Positions 55,490 through 63,358 of a stretch of DNA of 64,000 nucleotides are shown one piece after another. The notes under the pieces were generated by a model that searched no databases, was not told the DNA's origin, and saw only the letters and a list, made by a program, of their open reading frames with translations. The translations under genes and the position numbers were made by a program. The number at the start of each line of letters is the position of its first letter. The first letter of the stretch is position 1. The DNA comes from Saprospirales bacterium (GTDB taxonomy: Bacteria > Bacteroidota > Bacteroidia > Chitinophagales > Saprospiraceae), in assembly GCA_007695035.1 (NCBI GenBank), contig REEO01000034.1:1-64000 (forward strand). Reading direction: 5' to 3'.

Positions 55490-56221
55490 ATGAAGTCGGA
55501 AAATAGGGAGAGCACAAGTCTGAATAAATTTATAAGCGATACCGGCAGGTGTTCAAGACGCCAGGCCGATGAGATAATCCGTGCCGGCAGGGTCCGCATC
55601 AATGATGTGGTAGCCAGACCGGGTAACAGGGTGGAACCAGGAGATAAAGTCACCATCGATGGTAAGGCAATCGAGGCTGCCGACAAATCCGGTTACGTCT
55701 ATATTGCGCTTAACAAGCCCGTCGGCATTGAATGTACCACGGATCAGCGCGTAGAGGGTAATATCATTGATTTCCTTGGATACCCGGAGCGCATTTTTCC
55801 CATAGGCCGCCTCGACAAACCCTCTGAGGGGCTTCTCCTCCTCACCAACCACGGCGACATAGTCAATAAAATTCTCAGGGCGCGAAATGCCCACGAAAAG
55901 GAGTACATCGTAAGTGTGAATAAACCCATTACCAGTGCTTTTCTTAAAAAAATGGCCACCGGAGTCCCCATCCTGGACACCTTGACACTCCCCTGTTTTA
56001 TTGAGAAAATCGACAAGTATAAATTCAGGATGATACTGACCCAGGGGCTGAACAGACAGATCCGCAGAATGTGTAAAAAGCTCGGCTACGAGGTCACCGG
56101 CCTGAAGCGAGTGCGCATTATGAATATAAGATTAGGGCGATTGAAGACTGGTAAATGGCGGTACCTCAATAAGCGCGAACTCAGCGAACTGAAGGAAATG
56201 CTTCGACACTCCGATAAATGA
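55490..56221 (+). CDS. rluF: 23S rRNA pseudouridine synthase RluF-type
   Basis: RNA-modifying enzyme of the RsuA family, 243 residues. The N-terminal S4 RNA-binding domain (about 11-58, TSLNKFISDTGRCSRRQADE) is followed by the catalytic domain with Asp109 in GRLDKPSEGLLLLTN and the RQIRRMCKKLGYEV motif. Sequence features such as YIALNKPVGIECTTD and HEKEYIVSVNKPITSAFLKK match RluF, which makes pseudouridine at 2604 of 23S rRNA, better than RluB or RluE. There is no signal peptide. It is single in its transcription unit and followed by a repeat-rich stretch. Confidence 0.92.
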   Translation: MKSENRESTSLNKFISDTGRCSRRQADEIIRAGRVRINDVVARPGNRVEPGDKVTIDGKAIEAADKSGYVYIALNKPVGIECTTDQRVEGNIIDFLGYPERIFPIGRLDKPSEGLLLLTNHGDIVNKILRARNAHEKEYIVSVNKPITSAFLKKMATGVPILDTLTLPCFIEKIDKYKFRMILTQGLNRQIRRMCKKLGYEVTGLKRVRIMNIRLGRLKTGKWRYLNKRELSELKEMLRHSDK

Positions 56222-56759
56222 GATTAGTTTTATACCTCAGGGAAAATAAGGTTCTGAAGTGACAGAAGTTTCACAATTGACAGTAGAAAGTACTAATAGT
56301 AGAATGTTTGGAAAGTGGGAAAGTATAAAGTTGATAATGGTGGTTAGGGTTTGAGCCATGAGAGGCAATTAGTGAATTGCGTGTTTTGATAGAGATTTTC
56401 ATTAGCCTGAATATCCTCGCGGGCTTTCAAACAAAATCAATTAATTGCGATGAGGGAGTACCTGCCCCCCTAAGCTTTGGGGGGGTATTGTTACTTTTTG
56501 TACTTGTCCCCAATCCTTTGGTGGATCAAGAAAAAAAGTAAAGGAGATTGATTTTCAACATATTACAATTAAACCAGGGACAAGTTATGATTAGAATAAA
56601 CCAAACATTTTCATGGGGCATTAACTATGGGGTTTTGTAGATTTAAATCAATGTTTCTATACATTAATTATTGGTAGTTAGGCATATCACCTTCGAAACT
56701 TGAGGTATCTCATTGAAATTTCCACTCCCTTGTGGTGAACAGGAAACCTCTGATACCCT
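56222..56759. other. Gene-free stretch with second full copy of the dispersed repeat
   Basis: No gene is seen between rluF and the convergent SAM-hydrolase-like gene. The first 130 bases have short imperfect direct repeats (caattgacag, agaaagtact). The remainder is the dispersed repeat, annotated separately, which runs up to about 55 bases before the neighbouring stop codon. Confidence 0.7.
56358..56703 (+). repeat. Dispersed repeat, copy 2 (uninterrupted)
   Basis: Both blocks of the repeat are present and adjacent: 56358-56446 matches 5677-5767, and 56458-56703 matches 5995-6252. Internal structure is kept: a C-run/AAGCTTT/G-run palindrome at 56465-56484 with one mismatch, and an inverted repeat TTACTTTTTGTACTTG (56491-56506) against CAAGAAAAAAAGTAA (56527-56541). 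The loop between the arms is identical to copy 1. Only about 11 bases separate the blocks here, so this may be the ancestral arrangement. No coding frame is conserved. Confidence 0.8.
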
Positions 56760-57524
56760 TTATCGTAATTCAATTTGTACGGAATCGCCCACTTTCAGGT
56801 CCAGTAATTCTGTAGCGGAAAAATTATTGACTGCAATTTCAAGGTGATCGGAGGAGTTGAAGCGGCAAAGTATTTCTCCGTAGGGCACCTCCATGTAGTG
56901 GGTTTTCAGATTGCGAACAGGTTGGTGGTTTTTGAAGAAAATTTTAAAGTTGCGATCTCCAACCACCCGCTTAAACAAAGACCTGCTCACGTTGAGTGTC
57001 AAATTGCCAAAGTTGTCACAATAGGTCACCACTGCCCGGATGGTGTCACTGCTGACCACCGGTTGAATCCCCAGTTTTTCATTGATGGGAATTTCCAGTT
57101 CGAGTTCCTCCGGATCCGGTTTGATAATGCGCGCCACGGCATTGCAGAGAGTCAATACCAGCGGGAATTCCTTTTTGTAGTTAATACCTATGGAACCAGC
57201 TCTTTTAAGATTTTTAAAAGCAAGGGAAAAAAGGCCGTTGTTAGGACCGACAAAATAGTGGCCATTATGCTCGAAAAACAATATCTCATTCTCCCGGTCG
57301 TAATGAGGCAGCACACAGACAATATGAACTGTACCTTCCGGAAAAGCCCGGTAGAAAGATCGAACGATAAAAGCTGCCTGATTCAGATCAAAGGGGTTTA
57401 TACCGTGTGTGATGTCAAAAATGCGCGCATGGGGAAATCGCTTTACCAGCAGACCTTTCATTTGTCCCGTGGTGTAGCCCTTATCCGACCAATCCGTTGT
57501 AAGTGTTATGTCCGGCATGATCAA
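56760..57524 (-). CDS. SAM hydroxide adenosyltransferase (DUF62) family protein
   Basis: A 254-residue cytosolic protein of the SAM hydrolase/halogenase (DUF62) fold, which in active members splits S-adenosylmethionine to adenosine. The N-terminal domain has ITLTTDWSDKGYTTGQMKGL, then FDITHGINPFDLNQAAFIVR and YFVGPNNGLFSLAF; the C-terminal half is the small beta-barrel domain. The usual V-D-P-G-V-G-x-x-R segment, which carries the catalytic Asp and Arg, is replaced by CVLPHYDREN, so two of the three usual catalytic residues are missing. Activity is therefore doubtful or altered. The start may be the ATG two codons in (MPDITL). Its promoter was not identified. Confidence 0.85.
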   Translation of the reverse strand: MIMPDITLTTDWSDKGYTTGQMKGLLVKRFPHARIFDITHGINPFDLNQAAFIVRSFYRAFPEGTVHIVCVLPHYDRENEILFFEHNGHYFVGPNNGLFSLAFKNLKRAGSIGINYKKEFPLVLTLCNAVARIIKPDPEELELEIPINEKLGIQPVVSSDTIRAVVTYCDNFGNLTLNVSRSLFKRVVGDRNFKIFFKNHQPVRNLKTHYMEVPYGEILCRFNSSDHLEIAVNNFSATELLDLKVGDSVQIELR

Positions 57525-57608
57525 TTATTTTTTCAAAAGTAATAAATTTTGGTAGAAATCAAAGCACTGATTACCCACAAACCACGTTCACTAACACTAT
57601 TTTGGAAC

Positions 57609-57638
57609 TTGCAGCAAGCCTCAGGCGTTTTATATTTG
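57609..57638 (+). promoter_or_regulatory. Bacteroidota-type promoter for phoH
   Basis: TTG at 57609-57611, a spacer of 19 bases, and TATATTTG at 57631-57638 match the -33/-7 consensus exactly. Transcription would begin near 57645, giving a leader of about 200 bases before phoH. Confidence 0.75.
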
Positions 57639-57843
57639 CGTAATATTTAAGTGATCCGGGTCTTTTTTACATCTTTTTTCGTAACATTGTACCATTGTTC
57701 ATAAGCGCCATTTAAGCAGTTTTCACAGCTATTCTGTGTACAATATAATGCCAGGTAAAAACTGTTTTACTGAATTATAAACTAAAACTAAGCAAATTAT
57801 CAGACCAAAGGATTTTAGTGAGATTATTCTCAGTGTTGAAGGG
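57639..57843 (+). other. Long leader of phoH
   Basis: The stretch between the phoH promoter and the coding region contains a 10-codon open frame beginning ATG at 57748 and ending TAA at 57778, in frame with phoH, and a short inverted repeat CAGTTTT (57717-57723) with AAAACTG (57758-57764). From 57781 on, the frame of phoH is open without an ATG. It could carry translational control, which cannot be judged here. Confidence 0.45.
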
Positions 57844-58821
57844 GTGAATCCGGTTGACCTCTTCGGTGAAAAAAACATCAAGCTCAACTTATTTAAGGAT
57901 GCCTACCCGGAATTGAAAATCGTGTCCCGGGGCAATCAGTTGAAGCTAACCGGACATAAAAAGCGCACCCAGGCGGCCAAAGCCGATCTCGAAACCATGG
58001 TGAGAATCCTCAGGGAAAATGACGACTTGCCTGTACAAACCGTGCAGGATCTCATGGAGGGTGTGGAACCTTTTTACACTCAAAAAAGCAATGGACACGG
58101 TAACACCATCGTCCACGGAAGAGACGGGCGACCCATCAAAGCCAAAACCCGCAACCAGAAGAAACTCTTCGAAACCTCGGAGGCCAATGACGTGGTATTT
58201 GCAGTTGGTCCGGCCGGTACGGGTAAAACCTATACCGCTGTAGCCATGGCTGTACGCGCGATGAAAAACCGCATGGTGAAGAAAATCATACTCACCAGGC
58301 CCGCAGTAGAGGCCGGTGAAAGCCTCGGTTTTTTGCCGGGTGACCTAAAGGACAAGGTGGATCCGTATCTCAGGCCACTTTACGATGCCCTGGACGATAT
58401 GTTGCCCGTGGAAAAACTCAATTACTTCATGGCCAACAGGATCATTGAAGTGGCCCCTCTGGCTTTTATGAGGGGAAGGACGCTCGATAACGCTTTTATT
58501 ATTCTGGACGAGGCACAAAATGCCACCACCACCCAGATAAAAATGTTTCTCACCAGACTGGGTCCTTCGGCCAAGTGCATTGTCACCGGGGATATGTCTC
58601 AAATAGACCTGCCCTTCAGCCAAAAATCCGGCCTCGGAAGAGCCATTGATCTTTTATCGCCCCTGGACGGTATCGGTGTGGTTCGACTCACTGCAGAGGA
58701 CGTGGTCAGACACCGCCTCGTAAAACAGATTATAATGGCTTACGACAAATCTGACAACGACCAAAAGACCGCAAATAAAAAACGGCAAAACCGGAAGTCC
58801 GCCAGTGACGAAGAGGAGTAA
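57844..58821 (+). CDS. PhoH family ATPase
   Basis: PhoH/YbeZ-type cytosolic NTPase, at least 325 residues, implicated in RNA metabolism and ribosome maturation. A KH-like N-terminal region (VSRGNQLKLTGHKKRTQAA) precedes the P-loop domain: Walker A GPAGTGKT at 122-129, TRPAVEAGESLGFLPGDLKD, Walker B with Asp222-Glu223 (FIILDEAQNATTTQ), and VTGDMSQIDLP. The only usable start in the standard set is GTG at 57844; the frame is open from 57781, and its in-frame upstream residues (EIILSVEGVNPVDLFG) resemble the usual N-terminus of Bacteroidota PhoH proteins, so translation may really start further up at a rare codon such as ATT. The C-terminus is Lys-rich. Confidence 0.93.
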   Translation: MNPVDLFGEKNIKLNLFKDAYPELKIVSRGNQLKLTGHKKRTQAAKADLETMVRILRENDDLPVQTVQDLMEGVEPFYTQKSNGHGNTIVHGRDGRPIKAKTRNQKKLFETSEANDVVFAVGPAGTGKTYTAVAMAVRAMKNRMVKKIILTRPAVEAGESLGFLPGDLKDKVDPYLRPLYDALDDMLPVEKLNYFMANRIIEVAPLAFMRGRTLDNAFIILDEAQNATTTQIKMFLTRLGPSAKCIVTGDMSQIDLPFSQKSGLGRAIDLLSPLDGIGVVRLTAEDVVRHRLVKQIIMAYDKSDNDQKTANKKRQNRKSASDEEE

Positions 58822-58884
58822 ATTATTTAGGATTTAAACCGGGGGCTGCTGCCACTCATTATAAAAGCCATAACACCATTCAGC

Positions 58885-59289
58885 ATGAAAATATCTGAAG
58901 TTGAATATTCGGGTGAATTGCGAACCAGAGCAGTACACCTCCGTTCGGGCAATGCCATTATTACCGATGCCCCTGTGGACAACCAGGGTAAGGGACAAGC
59001 ATTTTCTCCCACCGACCTTTTGACCACTTCCCTGGCATCTTGCATGCTCACCATCATGGGAATCAAGGCAAGATATATGAACCTCAAAATAGAGGGTTCC
59101 AAGGCTCGTGTGACCAAAATAATGGCATCCGATCCTCGCCGGGTGAGCGAAGTTGCCATTAAAATACAGATGCCCAAAAGCGGATTTTCCGACCGTGACA
59201 AGAAAATACTGGAACAAGCGGCTATGACCTGTCCGGTGATGCTGAGTCTTCACCCGGATATCAAAAAAGACATCTCTTTTGAGTGGTGA
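58885..59289 (+). CDS. OsmC family protein (peroxiredoxin-like)
   Basis: A 134-residue OsmC/Ohr fold protein. The two redox cysteines, Cys53 (LASCMLTIMG) and Cys116 (MTCPVMLSL), are in the positions used for reducing organic hydroperoxides. Its short length and the N-terminal KISEVEYSGELRTRAVHLRS fit the OsmC-like rather than Ohr group. Cytosolic. It starts 63 bases after phoH and may be co-transcribed. Confidence 0.92.
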   Translation: MKISEVEYSGELRTRAVHLRSGNAIITDAPVDNQGKGQAFSPTDLLTTSLASCMLTIMGIKARYMNLKIEGSKARVTKIMASDPRRVSEVAIKIQMPKSGFSDRDKKILEQAAMTCPVMLSLHPDIKKDISFEW

Positions 59290-59384
59290 ATTCCCGGCCA
59301 TTCTGTCGGGTCCGGTTTCTGTATATTTTTTATTGTTCATAGAAAGGCAATCCTTACAGTGCCAGTGCAAAAAGTACAATTTCG

Positions 59385-60635
59385 ATGGCTTCGAAAGTGA
59401 TATTGGAGGGATATAAAGGAGCGTTAAGGGCTGAAGTCGATCTGCCCTACTCCAAGAGCATTCTTAACCGGATACTCGCAATCCATTCTTTTCAGGATGA
59501 AATATCCTTGCCCTCTGAAAATCTACCCGAAGATGTTAAAGTCTTTTGCGAAATGCTGAACCGGAAGGAAGGACTACTCGACGCCGGCCATGCGGGCACG
59601 GCACTTCGGTTCGGAACTGCCGTTGCGGCCTTAAAACCTGGGAAATGGACCATTACCGGAAGCAGCCGCATGAAACAAAGGCCCGTAAAATGGCTGGTGG
59701 AGGCACTGTGGCAGTTGGGGGCATACATAAAGTATCTAGAAAGGGAAGGTTTTCCCCCACTGGCTGTGACCGGGAAGAAACTGCTGTGCAATCAAACTAT
59801 TGAAATTCCCGGAAATATTAGCAGCCAGTATATTTCGGCCCTGTTAATGATTGGCCCTTATGTGCAAAATGGTTTGCAATTAAAAATCCGGGAGCCGGTC
59901 CTGTCCCGGCCATATATCGATATGACTGTTGAGCTCATGCGGAGAGCGGGTGCCATTGTATCACAGGACGGAAATTACTACGAGGTAGAACCTAAACCTT
60001 ATACTGTCACGAGTTTTAAGCCTGAGAGGGACTGGAGTTCCGCTTCCTATTTCCTGGCGCAACTCTTTGCTCAGGGCGAGGGAGAGGTCTTTTTTCCTTC
60101 CCTTGAAAGAGAGAGCCTTCAAGGGGATTCGAAGATTTGCGATTGGTTTGAAAGTAATGGAATGGAGGTTTCTGTCTATAACGGAGGCCTGTTGTTCCGG
60201 CTTTCAAAAGGGAATGCAATTTTCGGAAAGACCGAAGCCATCGATTTTGCAGAAATGCCCGATATGGTGCAGACTTTCGCAGTGCTGTTTTTGAAAAAAG
60301 AAATTGGTGCCCGATTTAGCGGATGTGACAACCTCAATCTAAAGGAGACCAACCGACTCGACAAACTGCGGAACCTGGTGCTACAGTGTGGTGGAGAATT
60401 GCTCCCCGGTGAACCGGGCGAATTGAATTTCAATCCTCCGTCATCAATGCCAGATCTGTCCAAAACGATCCTATCAGTTTACGGAGACCACCGCATGGCC
60501 ATGAGCCAATCCATTTTGGCCTGCAACGGACAACGGCTGCAAATCGAAAACCCCAAAGTGGTGGAAAAATCATTTCCCTCTTTCTGGAAAGAACTCAGAA
60601 AGACCAGGCTTAAGGTAAGTTTTGAGAACCGGTAG
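59385..60635 (+). CDS. aroA: 3-phosphoshikimate 1-carboxyvinyltransferase (EPSP synthase)
   Basis: Shikimate pathway enzyme that joins shikimate-3-phosphate and phosphoenolpyruvate. The 416-residue protein shows substrate-binding Ser23-Lys24-Ser25 and Arg29 (YSKSILNRILA), the loop DAGHAGTALRF (67-77; position 71-72 is the Gly-Thr pair), the catalytic acid region DFAEMPDMVQTFAV, LKETNRLDKLRN, and GDHRMAMS near the end. It is a short form: the region after SKSILNR is somewhat compact compared with E. coli AroA (427 residues). The last 26 bases overlap the end of the convergent small membrane-protein gene. It is not in a cluster with other aro genes. Confidence 0.95.
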   Translation: MASKVILEGYKGALRAEVDLPYSKSILNRILAIHSFQDEISLPSENLPEDVKVFCEMLNRKEGLLDAGHAGTALRFGTAVAALKPGKWTITGSSRMKQRPVKWLVEALWQLGAYIKYLEREGFPPLAVTGKKLLCNQTIEIPGNISSQYISALLMIGPYVQNGLQLKIREPVLSRPYIDMTVELMRRAGAIVSQDGNYYEVEPKPYTVTSFKPERDWSSASYFLAQLFAQGEGEVFFPSLERESLQGDSKICDWFESNGMEVSVYNGGLLFRLSKGNAIFGKTEAIDFAEMPDMVQTFAVLFLKKEIGARFSGCDNLNLKETNRLDKLRNLVLQCGGELLPGEPGELNFNPPSSMPDLSKTILSVYGDHRMAMSQSILACNGQRLQIENPKVVEKSFPSFWKELRKTRLKVSFENR

Positions 60636-60867
60636 CCGGTTGAGAGCTATTCTCATTTTTTCGAAACAGACTGATCACCAGATAATTAACAGTAAAAAAA
60701 ATGACTGCCCACAAAGCGAGGTCAATTAGAAAATTGACGTTGAGCAAGCCATCGCTGAAACTGTAGGAAAACCCTGTCAGGGCATATACGAACCTCATGG
60801 CGATGTAGGTGAATACTATTGAGATAAGCACAGAAAATAACCGAATCTTTCTATTGGATTTCTTCAT
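60610..60867 (-). CDS. Small membrane protein of unknown function
   Basis: An 85-residue protein with two membrane helices (about 11-33 and 47-68; VLISIVFTYIAMRFVYALTG and FLIDLALWAVIFFTVNYLVI) and short basic/polar ends. No family is recognised. An ATG further upstream would give 125 residues with a Cys-containing N-terminal segment that looks like translated non-coding sequence, so the shorter start is preferred. Its 3' end overlaps aroA by 26 bases in a tail-to-tail arrangement. Confidence 0.65.
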   Translation of the reverse strand: MKKSNRKIRLFSVLISIVFTYIAMRFVYALTGFSYSFSDGLLNVNFLIDLALWAVIFFTVNYLVISLFRKNENSSQPATGSQNLP

Positions 60868-61005
60868 CGTTAATTTTTGACTATTACAAAAAAATACAAG
60901 TAATTCGGGTCCATCCGAATTTTTCAATCTCCAATTTATTGCAAGATACTGGCCGCTCTGACTCTGAACACCAAAAGCAATTCTCATTTTGCCGGCAATC
61001 CCACG

Positions 61006-61557
61006 CTATTTTATAAGCTTACTGATCGCCCTGAATTCGTCATTCCCGCTTTCACGCATCATCTGAAAAAGGATCATTTCAACCGAGACGATAAAGACCC
61101 CGGACTGGCAGAGGCGCTCTAGCGCAAGGATTTTATTGTGTTCAAATCTGGAAGAAACCGCATCGGCCACGACGTGAACCCTCAATCCCTTTTCCACTGC
61201 GTCCAGGGCAGTCTGAAGCACGCAAACATGGGCTTCCACACCGCAGAGAACCAGGTCCGTGGCGCCCATTATCTCCTCTGAAATCAGGAGGTGATCGTCT
61301 TTCATACAACTGAAACACATTTTCTCGAAAACCTTCGTGTTTTCCGGCAATTCAATGCCCGCATCGGTATGACCGATACCCTTCGGATACTGTTCGGTGA
61401 CCAGGGTCGGAACCCTGAGGATTTCCATTCCCTTTATCAGTGTATTTACCGATTTTTTCAGCCTTTCCTTTTCGTGAATAACGGGCATCAGCCTCCCCTG
61501 CAGGTCAATTACCATGAGGCGCGTTCCTTTTCGATTGGGAATTCCGGTATGGGACAT
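61006..61557 (-). CDS. Isochorismatase-family cysteine hydrolase
   Basis: A 183-residue cytosolic hydrolase of the isochorismatase-like superfamily. The catalytic triad is Asp18 (VIDLQGRL), Lys79 (FEKMCFSC) and Cys112 (GVEAHVCVLQTALDA). These enzymes hydrolyse amide or imide bonds of small substrates such as nicotinamide or ureas; the substrate is not known. It starts 10 bases after the TlpA gene, which is transcribed first, so they are co-transcribed. Confidence 0.91.
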   Translation of the reverse strand: MSHTGIPNRKGTRLMVIDLQGRLMPVIHEKERLKKSVNTLIKGMEILRVPTLVTEQYPKGIGHTDAGIELPENTKVFEKMCFSCMKDDHLLISEEIMGATDLVLCGVEAHVCVLQTALDAVEKGLRVHVVADAVSSRFEHNKILALERLCQSGVFIVSVEMILFQMMRESGNDEFRAISKLIK

Positions 61558-61567
61558 GGGATGTGGT

Positions 61568-63004
61568 TTAAATGCTTTCCAAATAATTTCTCAGAGTCGT
61601 GGCGATATTTCCGGATGGTCTCTCGGCCGACGGTTCCAGAATATTTCCATCCCTGTCTAAAAGGATAAATCTGGGGATGGAATTGACCAGGAAGTGGGAT
61701 GCAAATTCAGAGTTCCAGGCATTTTCTGCGAACCAGTGGTGACCCGATAGGCTTTTGTCATTTACCATCTCCTGCCAGGGGTCTTTTGTATTGTCGATGG
61801 AAATCGCGAGAAAGGCAACGTCCTCGCCTTCAAACTCTTTGACGAGGTCTTCCCAGTATGGATGCTCCCTCAAACACGGACCGCACCAGGTGGCCCAAAC
61901 ATCGATGTAAATCAATCTTCCGTTGAGAAGAGAGAGGCGGACATCGTTTCCATTGATATCCTCAAATTCGAAGTCAGGAACGGAATTTCCGGGTTGCAGA
62001 TCTTCCCATTTGGCCATTTCTCCCTCAAGGATATCAGCGTATTCTCTTTTTTCTACTTCCTCCATGAAGCGATCGTAAAATTGATTGATCGACCCCGGGC
62101 CCCGGTGAACTACCAGGGTCTTGATGTAGTCAAAAGTCAGGTATTCTGCAATTTTTGGGTTATCAAAAAAATTGGCGATCTGATCGAGTTCAGCACCAAT
62201 GACCTCAGCTGCAGTTCCATCGTACAACTCTTCAGGTAATTCATTCTCAAAGGTCCGGTACATTTGAGAGCTAAGGACATTTCTGAAAACCGGCAGGACG
62301 AGAAAATCGGGATTGCTGTTGTCCAGCGACATTAATTCTTCCTCTACTTCTTCTTTGGGAAAATCCAAATCTTCCTCATCTTCTATTCCCTGGATGTGCA
62401 TGTGGTATCTGGGATACATGTTGTTGAGAAGTGCGATCCGATAAGTTGGATAGGCCCTTTCTAATTGTGCAAAAAGCGGGTGAATGTCCCCTGTTTTTTT
62501 CAAGCTATCCAGTCCTTGATTCAGTGCTTTCTCTGCCTTTGCTATTGCATCAAAATAGTCCTCTTTTTCGCGCTCAAAAAGGGACATAAATTTATTCAAC
62601 TCATGCTGTTCCGCAATCATGGCCTTTTGCCTTACCAGGTAATTGTTTTCAAGACTGCGGTCTCCTGTGGCAGTAAAGGATTCGGGGAAATTGTCCCTGT
62701 CCAACTCAATGTGAATACTATCTCCGGGGCTGAGAAATAAATCCATTCCCGATCTGCCGTCCCCAACAAAAAAGTAGGCGGGTTCCGGGTACTCGAACCT
62801 CAATTCGAAATTCCCGGCTTCGTCCGTGGACCCTTCCATGAGTATGTCAAACAAGGATACCGAAATTTCCTCCTCATTAAGGCCCTTTATTTGGCCGGTT
62901 ATAATGATCTCTGGGATTTTTTCCTTCTTTTCGGCTTCCTGACAGGAACCAAAAAACATTAATAGTGCAATTGCAACCAGACTCTGGGATAGGAAACTTT
63001 TCAT
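61568..63004 (-). CDS. TlpA-like thioredoxin-domain lipoprotein
   Basis: A 478-residue lipoprotein (lipobox FFGSC, Cys21). The N-terminal 90 residues form a DUF4369-like beta domain (IIITGQIKGLNEEEISVSLF), the middle is a helical region rich in acidic residues, and the C-terminal 145 residues (about 335-478) a TlpA-type thioredoxin domain with redox motif Cys374-Gly-Pro-Cys377 (TWCGPCLREHP). Such proteins face the periplasm and reduce or isomerise disulfides, or help metal or cytochrome assembly. The partner is unknown. It is followed directly by the isochorismatase gene, and diverges from the BASS transporter gene. Confidence 0.92.
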   Translation of the reverse strand: MKSFLSQSLVAIALLMFFGSCQEAEKKEKIPEIIITGQIKGLNEEEISVSLFDILMEGSTDEAGNFELRFEYPEPAYFFVGDGRSGMDLFLSPGDSIHIELDRDNFPESFTATGDRSLENNYLVRQKAMIAEQHELNKFMSLFEREKEDYFDAIAKAEKALNQGLDSLKKTGDIHPLFAQLERAYPTYRIALLNNMYPRYHMHIQGIEDEEDLDFPKEEVEEELMSLDNSNPDFLVLPVFRNVLSSQMYRTFENELPEELYDGTAAEVIGAELDQIANFFDNPKIAEYLTFDYIKTLVVHRGPGSINQFYDRFMEEVEKREYADILEGEMAKWEDLQPGNSVPDFEFEDINGNDVRLSLLNGRLIYIDVWATWCGPCLREHPYWEDLVKEFEGEDVAFLAISIDNTKDPWQEMVNDKSLSGHHWFAENAWNSEFASHFLVNSIPRFILLDRDGNILEPSAERPSGNIATTLRNYLESI

Positions 63005-63358
63005 ACTTCGTTATTTTCAGTAATTGAATGTCCGCAAATTTGAGTTTCTGCAACCTCTCAGCCCCCGGGGGAGGGGGGAGGAACTGATAACATTTCAGCC
63101 GTTTTTGCGAGCAGCCACAAACCTCTAAGTTACAACTATTTTCAAAAACGGGAAATCATAATACTTACGGATGCTGTAGTGTCCATTTAGGAGAAAAATT
63201 TTCGGTTGAAAATGTATGTGATTAAAATCAAAGTCGGTCTATTCGCAATGTTCGACTTCCTGCAACTAAAGTAACCGCCAATCGTTTGTATATTCGCGCC
63301 CGAAAATATTGGAAGCCCCGCGGGAAACTTCGCATGTAGAGAAAATAATCAGATCATC
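63005..63358. other. Divergent intergenic region
   Basis: These 354 bases separate the TlpA and BASS genes, transcribed away from each other. Visible are a G-rich run (GGGGGAGGGGGGAGG) at about 63067-63081, which might form a G-quadruplex on one strand, and a possible plus-strand -7 box (TATATTCG at 63289-63296) for the transporter with no clear -33. No coding region is seen. Confidence 0.5.

Noticed and set aside
56844-57542. 232-codon open frame antisense to the SAM-hydrolase-like gene
   Set aside because: The opposite strand has the clear DUF62 fold; this frame has no recognisable domain.
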